A stretch of 23,131 bases of DNA from Bacteroidota bacterium (lineage in GTDB: Bacteria > Bacteroidota > Bacteroidia > JAADEI01). Both the position numbers and the translations under genes were made by a program. A model generated the notes under the pieces. That model saw only the letters and a program-made list of their open reading frames with translations. It had not been told where the DNA came from and did not search any database. Shown piece after piece: positions 14,147 to 22,788 of this stretch (within the stretch, counting starts at the first letter, position 1; each line of letters begins with the position of its first letter). The DNA is taken from positions 1-23,131 of the forward strand of contig JAJRPU010000011.1 in assembly GCA_024280615.1 (NCBI GenBank), given 5' to 3'.

Positions 14147-17100
14147 ATGAGGATACTAACGACAAGTTGGACATTGGGGCTATGTATTCTTTCAATAGTG
14201 CTACCGAAAGGCTTGGGATATGCTCAAGGTACAATAACTGTGAGTAACGCCCGACCCATTCAGCAGGTAGTAAGGGACCTGGCAGGTAATGGAGTGATTA
14301 TTTTTAATGTTACCACTGATTGTAATTTAACAGAGCCATCTGCCGGGGAGTTTGTCAACACTGGTCCTATGGCTATCCCTCAGGGACTGGTTATGACCAC
14401 TGGCTCCATTTGGGATGTACCTAATAATGATGGAGGTGGGACCACGTTCACCTCAAGGGGACCAACACCCGACCCTGACCTTAACACTATTGACGGTCCA
14501 ACTTATGACCTTTGTGCCATTGAATTTGATTTTATCACAATGGGCGATACTCTCCGATTCAATTATGTCTTTGGTTCGGAAGAATATGAAGAGTATGTCG
14601 GCACTCAATACAACGACGTATTTGGATTTTTCCTCAGTGGACCGGGCATTGCAGGGACAGTTAACCTTGCCGTGGTGCCTGGAACAAACACACCAGTTAC
14701 TATCAACACCATAAACCAAAACACAAACAGTACTTATTATGTTAGAAATACAGGAGGACAGTATCCATACATAGAGTATGATGGTTTTACTACTAAATTG
14801 GTTGCAGAATATCCTGTTATTCCCTGTGATACATATCACATTAAGCTTGCGATTGCTGACGTGGCAGATGCCTTGTTAGATGCAGGCGTCTTTATAGAAA
14901 AAGGGTCATTTACCACTGGTGCAGCAGATGCTCAATACATCCCCATTGGTGGTAACACAACCAATCAGGTTACAGAAGGGTGTATTCAAGGTGCAGTGGT
15001 AATATCTGTTAATCCTGTTCCCCCAAGTCCAAGAACAGTGTATATCTACTATGGAGGTAATGCTATCAATGGTGTTGATGTGGACACACTTCCTGATTCA
15101 GTTGTTTTGGGACCAAGTAATCCAGCAGATACACTATACATCATCCCATTGTTAGATACGCTGACCGAGGGTCCTGAAACCTTACTTGTTTATATAGAAG
15201 GTGCTTGTGGACTGGGCGTGGACACTCAAGTTATCATAATCAATGACCCCATTTATGTTAATATCTTGACTCCTGATACAACCATTTGTCAGTATGATAC
15301 TCTTTATCTGGAAGCCGAATCCAACAGCCCGATTTTGAACTGGGAGCCTTCTGTGGTAGCATGTGATTCCTGTCTTAATACGTATCTCATTGGTGACACC
15401 TCACTCCAGCTGATTTTAATTGCTGGCACAGGGGCATGTCAAGACACAGATACAATAGCCATAACAGTTATTGATGTTACAGAAAGTGGGCTGCCCAGAG
15501 ACACGTTCTGGTGCGTATGGGATTCCCTAACTTTGATAGCCACTCCCGGGGCAGACGCTTACCAATGGATTCCAGACACATTGGTGGATTGCGACACTTG
15601 TTCAACTGTTAACATCCTCACTTGGGACACAGTCACCTTCTATCTCATAATTAGAGACAGTTTCTGTCAAATAACTGACACCATAACTATCTATCCTGTC
15701 TCTGTTGATACTATTAGTATTCCCGACACCTTAATGTGCGAAGGAGACACTTTCAGAATATCATTACCTATCCATAATCAATACCTATGGACCCCCGACA
15801 GTTTTATCTCCTGTACTAATTGTCCTAATCCAGCAATTTATCCGCCAGATACGATGCTTTACATAGTTGCTATAACAAACCCATATTGCCCAAATAGTGA
15901 CACTGATTCAGTATGGGTGTTCGTTGACCCCATTCCACGAGTCTCTCTTATTAACGACACTATTATGTGTGAAGACGACACCATCAGATTAAATGCTCCA
16001 GTGGGACCATACACATACCAATGGTTCCCATCCTTCGCAGTTGATTGCGACACCTGTCCATCCGTGGTAATGACCGCATTAGGCAATTACAATGTGGGGG
16101 TATATGTTTATACTCCCAATGGATGTCCCGGACGGGATTCTTTCTCTCTAATAACTATCCCATTGCCTGATTTTGACCTGCCTGATACATTCGTATGCTT
16201 ATATGACACTTTGCATATAAATGTTGATTCAGGAATCAGATACGACTACTATTGGAGCCCCTCAATAGGTATTTCGGATACTACTTCCCCCATTGTTGAC
16301 ATTTACGTTCCTCAGGTTGATACAATTACATATTCAATAACTGTAACAAATTTCAATTGTGCCTATGTGGACTCTTTCCAATTAATGATTCGTCCGTTGC
16401 CTTATATCTCAATCCCTGATGATACGCTGTTGTGCGACGCCACAGAATTGATTCTGGATGCCGGACCTTGGGTTTCTTTCCAATGGGTGCCCCCGTCTGC
16501 AGTTAACTGTTCATCTTGTCAGCAAGTTACACACATTGTCGGCGACACCCTTGATATATCTGTATTCGTTGTTGATGAATATGGTTGTGAAAACACTCAT
16601 ACTATAAGGGTTTATGGTGAAGACCCACCTTATCTATATTCAAATCCTGATACCATTGAAATTTGCACACCCGACTCTTTCACGATATCTATCACTGGAT
16701 ACGGTTCCTCCTTCTTGTGGTATCAAGATAATGACACGGCTGTAGTAGCCACAGGGCTTGATAATACATTTTACATTACTGACACAACGGTGTTCACTAT
16801 AGTTGCCCTCCCTATTCAGGTTTGCTCCCCTGATACAACACACTCAGTGGTCTATTCCCACCCAATTCCCGAAGTGACCACAGCACCAGATACAATAATC
16901 TTAGAAGGAACACCTGCATTTATTGACGGAACAGCATTAAATAGTGTCATGCACTGGTGGGAACCAGCATCCTTAGTACCCAATCCTTATGAACTATATA
17001 ATCAAGTGGAACCCATAGAAACAGTCATGCTTGTCCTAACCGGTGTTAATCTCCTTGGATGCACAGATGCAGATTCAATGTGGATTTATGTTGTTAGACG

Positions 17101-17425
17101 TCCTCCTTGCACTGATTCAGCACTATTCGTCCCACTTGCCTTCACTCCAAATGGTGATGGTATAAACGACGTCTTCTATATCTATTCCCACAGTTTTGAC
17201 CTTGAAGTCAATGTGTTCAGGGTTTATGACCGGTGGGGAACCCTACTGTTTGAAGCAGACCAAGTGCAGTTTGACCCCGCCACTGGACAAAGCAACGTCG
17301 GATGGGACGGAACATACGATGGACAACTACTCAGACCAGATGTATACGTCTATTACATTGAATACACGTGTAAAATAAATGATTTCAAAATCCTACGAAA
17401 AGGTGATGTTACGCTGATTAGGTGA
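14147..17425 (+). CDS. Modular surface protein: choice-of-anchor L, Ig-like repeats, T9SS type B (CHU_C) domain
   Basis: This 1092-residue secreted protein opens with a signal peptide (MRILTTSWTLGLCILSIVLP, cleavage near GYAQ). Residues about 30-255 form a choice-of-anchor L domain (ITVSNARPIQQVVRDLAGNG, then FVFGSEEYEE-like NYVFGSEEYEEYVG, NDVFGFFLSGPG). A Calx-beta-like region with GGNAINGVDVDTLPDSV follows to about 365. Six modules of about 75-78 residues come next, marked by Trp at 399, 474, 548, 626, 703 and 780. Five of them have W-x-P...CxxC (CDSC, CDTC, CTNC, CDTC, CSSC). Two further Trp-containing modules without Cys follow. The end, from about 990 (VPLAFTPNGDGINDVFYI to YDRWGTLLFE, GWDGTYDGQ and VYVYYIEYTC), is the type B T9SS/gliding C-terminal domain. 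The likely role is adhesion or surface structure. Confidence 0.92.
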   Translation: MRILTTSWTLGLCILSIVLPKGLGYAQGTITVSNARPIQQVVRDLAGNGVIIFNVTTDCNLTEPSAGEFVNTGPMAIPQGLVMTTGSIWDVPNNDGGGTTFTSRGPTPDPDLNTIDGPTYDLCAIEFDFITMGDTLRFNYVFGSEEYEEYVGTQYNDVFGFFLSGPGIAGTVNLAVVPGTNTPVTINTINQNTNSTYYVRNTGGQYPYIEYDGFTTKLVAEYPVIPCDTYHIKLAIADVADALLDAGVFIEKGSFTTGAADAQYIPIGGNTTNQVTEGCIQGAVVISVNPVPPSPRTVYIYYGGNAINGVDVDTLPDSVVLGPSNPADTLYIIPLLDTLTEGPETLLVYIEGACGLGVDTQVIIINDPIYVNILTPDTTICQYDTLYLEAESNSPILNWEPSVVACDSCLNTYLIGDTSLQLILIAGTGACQDTDTIAITVIDVTESGLPRDTFWCVWDSLTLIATPGADAYQWIPDTLVDCDTCSTVNILTWDTVTFYLIIRDSFCQITDTITIYPVSVDTISIPDTLMCEGDTFRISLPIHNQYLWTPDSFISCTNCPNPAIYPPDTMLYIVAITNPYCPNSDTDSVWVFVDPIPRVSLINDTIMCEDDTIRLNAPVGPYTYQWFPSFAVDCDTCPSVVMTALGNYNVGVYVYTPNGCPGRDSFSLITIPLPDFDLPDTFVCLYDTLHINVDSGIRYDYYWSPSIGISDTTSPIVDIYVPQVDTITYSITVTNFNCAYVDSFQLMIRPLPYISIPDDTLLCDATELILDAGPWVSFQWVPPSAVNCSSCQQVTHIVGDTLDISVFVVDEYGCENTHTIRVYGEDPPYLYSNPDTIEICTPDSFTISITGYGSSFLWYQDNDTAVVATGLDNTFYITDTTVFTIVALPIQVCSPDTTHSVVYSHPIPEVTTAPDTIILEGTPAFIDGTALNSVMHWWEPASLVPNPYELYNQVEPIETVMLVLTGVNLLGCTDADSMWIYVVRRPPCTDSALFVPLAFTPNGDGINDVFYIYSHSFDLEVNVFRVYDRWGTLLFEADQVQFDPATGQSNVGWDGTYDGQLLRPDVYVYYIEYTCKINDFKILRKGDVTLIR

Positions 17426-17463
17426 TATGTTACTTTTTTCACTAACTTTAAGGCTAAGAGAGG

Positions 17464-18837
17464 TTATTTTTCTGAAGGGGAGGAAGTACTTCTCCAAGTC
17501 TGAGTTCTGTCTTTATGTGGAACTTTAAACAGTGGAAAGCGAGCTTCACTATAGCGAGCAACACCCTTTCCGGGAATTACTTCATCAGCTCTATTAGCAA
17601 CTATCATATATGAGAATGTGGCATTGCAAGGTTTTTCAGTAATTACTGTGAATGAAGTGGCACTTTTGTCTCTGACTTCATACAAACCACACTGTATTCC
17701 CCCTTCCTCCATTTGAATATAAACTCTTAATGGATGTTCCTCATTTACAACAATGTTTTTTGATAAATTAGGGTCAATATTGACAACAGCTTTTCCGTTA
17801 ACTATTTTACCTTCCCCAAAGTCCATAAATAACACCTCTGGTGCCTCAGGAGCAAACATAATTACGTCATTACCTGATGTGTCTTTTATAACAGTACTAA
17901 CCGCTCCAGGTCCAACGATTTTATTATATCCAAAAAGGTCCCAGTAACCAACATACCAATTCGCGAATCCTCCGTCCGCTGAAATATAAATAACTCCATT
18001 TCCGCTATTTAGAAAACTTGAGTTAACATATAATGCAACATCACCATCGCCTTCAAAGTTATCATCATCCGTGAAAGCACCGGCTAATCTTTCTCCTATA
18101 AGTCTGAATAGGTTTCCGTATCCAGCCATAAGAGCTACGCCCCCAGTATGTGTTCCGGATTGAACTGCAATTACAGAAGCTCCTAGGTTACTGGCAGGTC
18201 CTACGTTTCCTATGATAGTAGCTTGCCAATCTGGGTTGCCGTGGTTTTCGTTTAGGTAGGAAGCTATTCCCCAGTCATCGGTAGCATCCATTCTAACACC
18301 GAGCCTGGGATTTCCACCTGGCCACGGCATTGTAAAAGCGGGATGCACTTGAACTCTACCATTGTTTAATATTCTTATTCGTTCAATTCCAGTAGTGCTA
18401 AAGGATAATTGATCAATACCTGATCTATACACCCCAATATCCGGGTCAGCGTTCCATGAATATGTGGGTGCTAAAGCAGTACCGTCTTCAAATGCTAATA
18501 ACCTAGCAGCATTATCGGGAATCCTGAATCTGATTAAATTATTTGTTCTGAAATCAAGAGCAACTGCATCCGTGGTCCCTAAGAAATGAACCCCTGTTGT
18601 TAAGCCAGCATTTCCATATACCATCCAGGCTTGGCGACCTGCCGGGGCATTAATGGTGAGGACGCCATTTGGGTCTGCATAGACAACCTGATAGTCAAGG
18701 GAAGCTAGGTTGCGAAGCCGAGCAGTCCCCAGAACGTCCAGTTTTTCAGTTGGTGCTGGGACTCCAATGCCAACGTTTTGCGCGTTTACACCTATTGCGG
18801 AGGCAACTGCAATGCTCATTATAAATTTCACTTTCAT
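17464..18837 (-). CDS. Secreted tail-fibre-like repeat protein
   Basis: This 457-residue protein begins with a signal peptide (MKVKFIMSIAVASAIGVNAQ) and the NVGIGVPAPTEKLDVLGTAR start common in Bacteroidota secreted fibre proteins. Around residues 120-165 it reads PTYSWNADPDIGVYRSGIDQ followed by LSFSTTGIERIRILNNGRV, a pattern found in phage tail-fibre and hyalin-like proteins. The C-terminal third (GKAVVNIDPNLSKNIVVN, VYIQMEEGG, GLYEVRDKSATSFTVI, FSYMIVANR) resembles the terminal domain of large fibre proteins. No T9SS sorting domain is seen, so its export route after Sec is unclear. It converges with the type B protein gene, with 38 bases between stops. No other phage gene is near, so I read it as a host surface or fibre protein. 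Confidence 0.7.
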   Translation of the reverse strand: MKVKFIMSIAVASAIGVNAQNVGIGVPAPTEKLDVLGTARLRNLASLDYQVVYADPNGVLTINAPAGRQAWMVYGNAGLTTGVHFLGTTDAVALDFRTNNLIRFRIPDNAARLLAFEDGTALAPTYSWNADPDIGVYRSGIDQLSFSTTGIERIRILNNGRVQVHPAFTMPWPGGNPRLGVRMDATDDWGIASYLNENHGNPDWQATIIGNVGPASNLGASVIAVQSGTHTGGVALMAGYGNLFRLIGERLAGAFTDDDNFEGDGDVALYVNSSFLNSGNGVIYISADGGFANWYVGYWDLFGYNKIVGPGAVSTVIKDTSGNDVIMFAPEAPEVLFMDFGEGKIVNGKAVVNIDPNLSKNIVVNEEHPLRVYIQMEEGGIQCGLYEVRDKSATSFTVITEKPCNATFSYMIVANRADEVIPGKGVARYSEARFPLFKVPHKDRTQTWRSTSSPSEK

Positions 18838-18884
18838 GGCTTAATGGTTTTTATGTAAATATACGAAATTTTTCCCAAAATGGT

Positions 18885-20540
18885 TTATAGCACTGAATCC
18901 CTTATAAATTCAGCGATTCTGAGACTATTGGCATAAATAGTCCATGTGTATTGGACTGAACCACCTGTTGGGAATGTGCTTGCATCAGTGATGAATAGGT
19001 TGTCCAGAGAGTGCACCCTTCCAAAACGGTCAGTTACACCATTTCTGGGGTCGTTGCTCATCCGACAGCCGCCTGCCACAAGATTAGGAGGAGGATAGCC
19101 ACTGATGTATGTTTCAATCTCCGTTATTCCCATTTCTTTGAGAATTCGTTCCGCCTCCTTAGCAAGGATTTTACCCACTTTTATATCATGAGGATGATGA
19201 CCGGCACGGAGCCGTGCAACAGGAAATCCCCGAAAGTCCTTTACCTTATCATCCAGTGTTATGTAACAATCTTCTATAGGTAACCAGTCCACGAACACTT
19301 CAAATCTGATTCCTCTTCTCTTAGTGAAATAGTTAAAAATGCGACGTTTTAATTCAGTGCCATATACGAGCCTGTTGCCATTCCATTTTTGGAACAAGGC
19401 TTTTCTAATAGGGTTATCATGTTCAAACATAAACTCTATCATACCCCCTTTAATTCTTTTGCCTGTGTCTGGGTCTTCTATTTCATAGAAGTGCTGGACT
19501 GCCCGATTAATAAATGTTCCCCTCTCTTTGAGCTTCTCGGCATCGTGCGGTGATAGGTCATCAAAATACATATGTCCTGTGCCATACCCTCCAGCGGAAT
19601 AAATTACATATTTCCCTACAAGTCCAAATTCGTTGCCTAAACCGTTAGGATGCTCAGGATTTTTGCTTAATAGTAACAACCTTATTGTTTCAACAGGCAT
19701 TGCAGCAACTATGAAAACCTTTGCTTCAACATATTGCTTTTTGTTCTCTCGGTCAAAATACCATGCTTTGACGACACGGTTTCCTTGGGTTTCCAAGTAA
19801 TACACATGCGAGAAAGGTCTCACTTCCAAACCGTAATTCTCAACAGCAGGTTCAATAAATGCAACTCTGGAACTTCCTTTGGCATCGGAAGCACAGCCAT
19901 AGCTACCGCAATAGTTGGAATAGTAGCAACTGCCCCTGGAGTCCTTTGGCACAGAAAGAATTGCTCTGGGTGCCGGGATAATTTCTATTCCAAGGTTCTG
20001 GCAGGCATTGTCCAGCCAACGGGCAACCTCATTGACCTGCAGAGGTGGAAAGGGAAAGTCTGGTGTGGAACGGGGCTCCAACCATCGGTGGTGAACAACT
20101 TTTCCGGATATGCCAACCAGCTCCTCAATGACGGTATAATACGGTTCTAAGTCATCATAAGTAATTGGCCAATCAACAACATTTGCCCCTTCAATCTCGC
20201 CATAGGCACTCAGGAGTTTAAAATCAACTGGTTTCATACGGTGAAAGTAACCGCTCATTATGTTTGAGGAACCGCCAACCATTACTGCATTCCAAAAACT
20301 AACTATGTTTCGGGACCAAGAACCGTCGGATTCAGGTAATTCAAGGACTCTGGGCTCCAATTTCTTAGGTGGGTCATAAACTGTTCTTCTGCAACAAGCA
20401 ATTTCATCTTTCCTAAAATGTTCTGTTTTGAACCATGGACCTTTCTCTAACACAACAACTTTATATCCTGCTTTGGAGAGTAGCCAAGCGGGTGGACCGC
20501 CTCCAGAACCACTGCCGATAATACATACGTCATATCGCAT
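18885..20540 (-). CDS. GMC-family FAD oxidoreductase lacking the usual catalytic His/Asn
   Basis: A 551-residue protein of the GMC family, nearest in layout to FAD-dependent glucose/gluconate dehydrogenase large subunits. It has the FAD-binding GxGxxG at residues 9-14 (IIGSGSGGG), Glu32 in VVVLEKGP, NAVMVGGSSNIMSG, DWPITYDDLEPYY, and the C-terminal LDNLFITDASTFPTGG...ANSLRIAEFI. Cys205, 211 and 216 (CYYSNYCGSYGC) lie where related dehydrogenases hold a [3Fe-4S] cluster. The expected active-site pair, His in HxxGT and Asn/His about 43 residues later, is L487 (LVAGGCRM) and Q530 (SVQYTWTI). No signal peptide and no small subunit gene are visible. The start lies 26 bases after gldB, so the two are probably cotranscribed. 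Substrate unknown. Confidence 0.85.
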   Translation of the reverse strand: MRYDVCIIGSGSGGGPPAWLLSKAGYKVVVLEKGPWFKTEHFRKDEIACCRRTVYDPPKKLEPRVLELPESDGSWSRNIVSFWNAVMVGGSSNIMSGYFHRMKPVDFKLLSAYGEIEGANVVDWPITYDDLEPYYTVIEELVGISGKVVHHRWLEPRSTPDFPFPPLQVNEVARWLDNACQNLGIEIIPAPRAILSVPKDSRGSCYYSNYCGSYGCASDAKGSSRVAFIEPAVENYGLEVRPFSHVYYLETQGNRVVKAWYFDRENKKQYVEAKVFIVAAMPVETIRLLLLSKNPEHPNGLGNEFGLVGKYVIYSAGGYGTGHMYFDDLSPHDAEKLKERGTFINRAVQHFYEIEDPDTGKRIKGGMIEFMFEHDNPIRKALFQKWNGNRLVYGTELKRRIFNYFTKRRGIRFEVFVDWLPIEDCYITLDDKVKDFRGFPVARLRAGHHPHDIKVGKILAKEAERILKEMGITEIETYISGYPPPNLVAGGCRMSNDPRNGVTDRFGRVHSLDNLFITDASTFPTGGSVQYTWTIYANSLRIAEFIRDSVL

Positions 20541-20566
20541 TTCTTATTACGTTTATTGAATCCAAA

Positions 20567-21604
20567 TTAATCAATAAAATCCAACCAGCCAGCCCTTGGC
20601 TTATATCCTGATGCTTGCAATATATATTGTCCAGTACTGTCGGGGTGCGTAAGTAATTCGTAAAGCGAAACCTCTGGATGTTTGTCCATATATTCCCTGA
20701 CAATCTGCCAACCTATCCATGTTCCAATGTTACCCGGTGATTCAGGGGGCAGTCCAGGTGTTGTGTTACCATCTTGAATGTATTTGCGATATTTGATATA
20801 CTCATTGTTGTATAGCAAGTCGTGTTTTAAAAAATATTCCCATAAGTCGGCTTCATATTGCTTAACCCATTCCCACTTTTTCTTTTCCCATCCGATAATT
20901 ATAGTATCGTGATATTGGGGAAGCAACTGTTCAATAACATAAAGGATTTTGCCATTATAGAGCATGTTAGCCAGGAGGTGTGGCATTGGGTCAGGAGGCG
21001 GAAAAAGGTCCTCTAATATCACTTTAAGCATATCTGGAACCATATATTCATGTCTGAATTTGCGTATCATATACATAGGCAGGTGCAATGATGGATAATA
21101 CTTAAAGTTGGAACCGAGGTACATATCCAGTTCCCACGCAAGGATATTACTATCCACAAAGCATTTATAGACAAAAGGAGCTACGTAGGTGTAAATCTGA
21201 TAATCCGGCATTTGTGGATATATTGCTTTTAGTTTTCGGAGAGCGGAGTGTAATTCATCAACCTTTCCTTTAATGAAGTCACTGGAAAAACTTTCCTTTA
21301 CTGAGTCATAGAGTTCTTGCATATAAGGGTCCTGGAGAAATAGTTTTTGCAGGTTTAAGATTGCTGTTGTGTCAGTTGGCTTGCCAACCCTGTGTATAAT
21401 AAAGAAATCTTCGGTCATTCTTGGATGAGCTGGGTAGAGTGAATCAAGTATATAACTAACAAAGGCACTATCCCATGAATGAGAATAAATAGCAGAGTCA
21501 TACCTGAAAAATGTTATGTTGACTTCCTTCTCTGGGAGCCTTTCCTTGCCACATCCTATTATTATCATCACAGGAACAAAGAACACAACTATTTCCTTTT
21601 TCAT
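20567..21604 (-). CDS. gldB: Gliding motility lipoprotein GldB
   Basis: This 345-residue protein matches GldB, a Bacteroidota lipoprotein required for gliding in Flavobacterium johnsoniae and found also in non-gliding relatives. The signal peptide ends IIGC with lipidated Cys18. Family landmarks are the N-terminal FFRYDSAIYS, LAWELDMYLGSNFKYYPSLH (about 155-175), DMLKVILEDLFP, MLYNGKILYVIEQLLP, WEYFLKHDLLYNN, and the strongly conserved SPGNIGTWIGWQIVREYM near the C-terminus, followed by YKPRAGW. It is divergent from acylphosphatase, with 18 bases between the two ATGs, and is followed by the GMC gene. Together with porV and the two sorting-domain proteins it supports a working T9SS or gliding apparatus. 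Confidence 0.88.
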   Translation of the reverse strand: MKKEIVVFFVPVMIIIGCGKERLPEKEVNITFFRYDSAIYSHSWDSAFVSYILDSLYPAHPRMTEDFFIIHRVGKPTDTTAILNLQKLFLQDPYMQELYDSVKESFSSDFIKGKVDELHSALRKLKAIYPQMPDYQIYTYVAPFVYKCFVDSNILAWELDMYLGSNFKYYPSLHLPMYMIRKFRHEYMVPDMLKVILEDLFPPPDPMPHLLANMLYNGKILYVIEQLLPQYHDTIIIGWEKKKWEWVKQYEADLWEYFLKHDLLYNNEYIKYRKYIQDGNTTPGLPPESPGNIGTWIGWQIVREYMDKHPEVSLYELLTHPDSTGQYILQASGYKPRAGWLDFID

Positions 21605-21622
21605 ATTGAAAATTTATGCGAG

Positions 21623-21904
21623 ATGACACAAATAAAACGATATAGAGGCAAGGTTTATGGTAAAGTTCAGGGGGTTTATTTCAGAGCTACTGCTCAAGAG
21701 GAAGCGCGCCGTCTGGGACTAACCGGATGGATACACAATGTGGAGGACGGCTCCGTTGAATTTGAAGTTCAAGGACCTGAAGAGGCAGTGAAACAGTTCC
21801 TTGAATGGGCTCAGGAAGGTCCACCTGCTGCAAGAGTGGATAATTGGAAAGTAGAAGAAATACCTATTGTTGAAGGAGAAAGGGAGTTTATTATCAGATA
21901 TTAA
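21623..21904 (+). CDS. acyP: Acylphosphatase
   Basis: A 93-residue acylphosphatase, which hydrolyses carboxyl-phosphate bonds such as acetyl phosphate. The catalytic Arg21 lies in GKVQGVYFRATAQEEARRLG and the catalytic Asn39 in LTGWIHNVEDGSVE; the rest (GPEEAVKQFLEWAQEGPPAA, then VEEIPIVEGEREFIIRY) follows the ferredoxin-like fold. I chose the ATG at 21623 because the frame upstream is antisense to gldB and unrelated to the family. Only 18 bases separate this start from that of gldB, so its promoter must lie within gldB. The next gene begins 20 bases after its stop. Confidence 0.95.
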   Translation: MTQIKRYRGKVYGKVQGVYFRATAQEEARRLGLTGWIHNVEDGSVEFEVQGPEEAVKQFLEWAQEGPPAARVDNWKVEEIPIVEGEREFIIRY

Positions 21905-21912
21905 ATTTTCTG

Positions 21913-21920
21913 TAATTTTG
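21913..21920 (+). promoter_or_regulatory. -7 box (TAATTTTG) directly before the DUF4919 gene
   Basis: An exact TAnnTTTG match between the acylphosphatase stop and the ATG at 21925, leaving four bases between box and start. A TTTA at 21887-21890 is the only candidate -33 element (22-base spacer). If real, the transcript would start at or next to the ATG. Confidence 0.45.
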
Positions 21921-21924
21921 AGGT

Positions 21925-22704
21925 ATGTTGCGTGTTGTATTAATTTTTCTTGCCTTGGCGATTGGGGCGTGCAAAACAGTTAGTAAAGGGACTGGAGACG
22001 CTCAAGAAGATTTCTTTATTAAAAGATTGATGATTCCTGATTACGATTCTCTAAGTGCCTGGTTTAATAATAAGCAAAATAGAGTTGTTTACAATAGGTG
22101 GCTTGAAAGACTTAAGAAATATGATACCTCTTTAAGTATTTCACAACTTCATAAATTATATTATGCATGGATATTTCACAAGAAATACAATCCGTACAAT
22201 CAGGAAGTTATGCAAATTTTTTCACAGGCAAGAATTAAGATAGCTGGTGCCCAAACCGGCGAAGTAGAGTTAATTGAGACAATGGAAAAAGTAGAAGAAG
22301 CTTTGAGAATGGACCCGTTTTGTCTCCCTTGTCATTACCTTAATTTTATGGGATTTCATATAATGGGTAGGGAGGACCAAGCACGCAAGGTACAAAAAGT
22401 TATTGATAAAATAGCTTTTGTTATAAGACTTTCTGGATTAGGTACTAAGGAAAATCCTCTCAAGGTAATATCTCCTTACCATGCAGATGGGTTCCTCTTT
22501 ATCAGTGGTTTGAGAGCAAAGAAAAAGGAGGTAGAGGTTGTCAACGATTCTATTTACTTATACATTGTTGACTTAGAGAAACAGAAGGATAGTAAAGTTA
22601 AGAGATTAGTGTTTGATATTACTCCTGCTGTTCAATGGCAACAGAAACAGAGAAAACAGAAAAGTAGCGATAACCAAAAAAGTGGTGTATCCAGGGGGCG
22701 TTAG
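21925..22704 (+). CDS. DUF4919-type lipoprotein
   Basis: A 259-residue lipoprotein with signal peptide MLRVVLIFLALAIGAC (lipidated Cys16). The features resemble the Bacteroidota family DUF4919: DYDSLSAWFN, LHKLYYAWIFHKKYNPYN (about 73-90), a helical middle with EEALRMDPFCLPCHYLNFMG, LSGLGTKENPLKVISPYHAD, and a strand-rich end with YLYIVDLEKQ and RLVFDITP. The LRMDP...CH part could look like a cytochrome motif, but there is no CxxCH (it reads CLPCH, a formal CxxCH at about residues 134-138), so a haem site is possible yet not expected in this family. Function unknown. The last 25 residues are very basic and Gln-rich. Confidence 0.7.
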   Translation: MLRVVLIFLALAIGACKTVSKGTGDAQEDFFIKRLMIPDYDSLSAWFNNKQNRVVYNRWLERLKKYDTSLSISQLHKLYYAWIFHKKYNPYNQEVMQIFSQARIKIAGAQTGEVELIETMEKVEEALRMDPFCLPCHYLNFMGFHIMGREDQARKVQKVIDKIAFVIRLSGLGTKENPLKVISPYHADGFLFISGLRAKKKEVEVVNDSIYLYIVDLEKQKDSKVKRLVFDITPAVQWQQKQRKQKSSDNQKSGVSRGR

Positions 22705-22788
22705 TATATTAGTATCCTGTGTTTTAAGAAAATAATAGGGTATGGCATGCAAATTGCTTCTTCCCGCAGAAATAAACAAATAGTAATT

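Noticed and set aside
17426..17463. Possible terminator between convergent genes
   Set aside because: Only a 4-base stem (TAAC/GTTA) before a short T run; too weak to call.
17464..18837. Prophage remnant suggested by the tail-fibre-like protein
   Set aside because: No other phage genes, integrase or att-like repeats are nearby, and the protein has a Sec signal peptide, unlike phage tail proteins.
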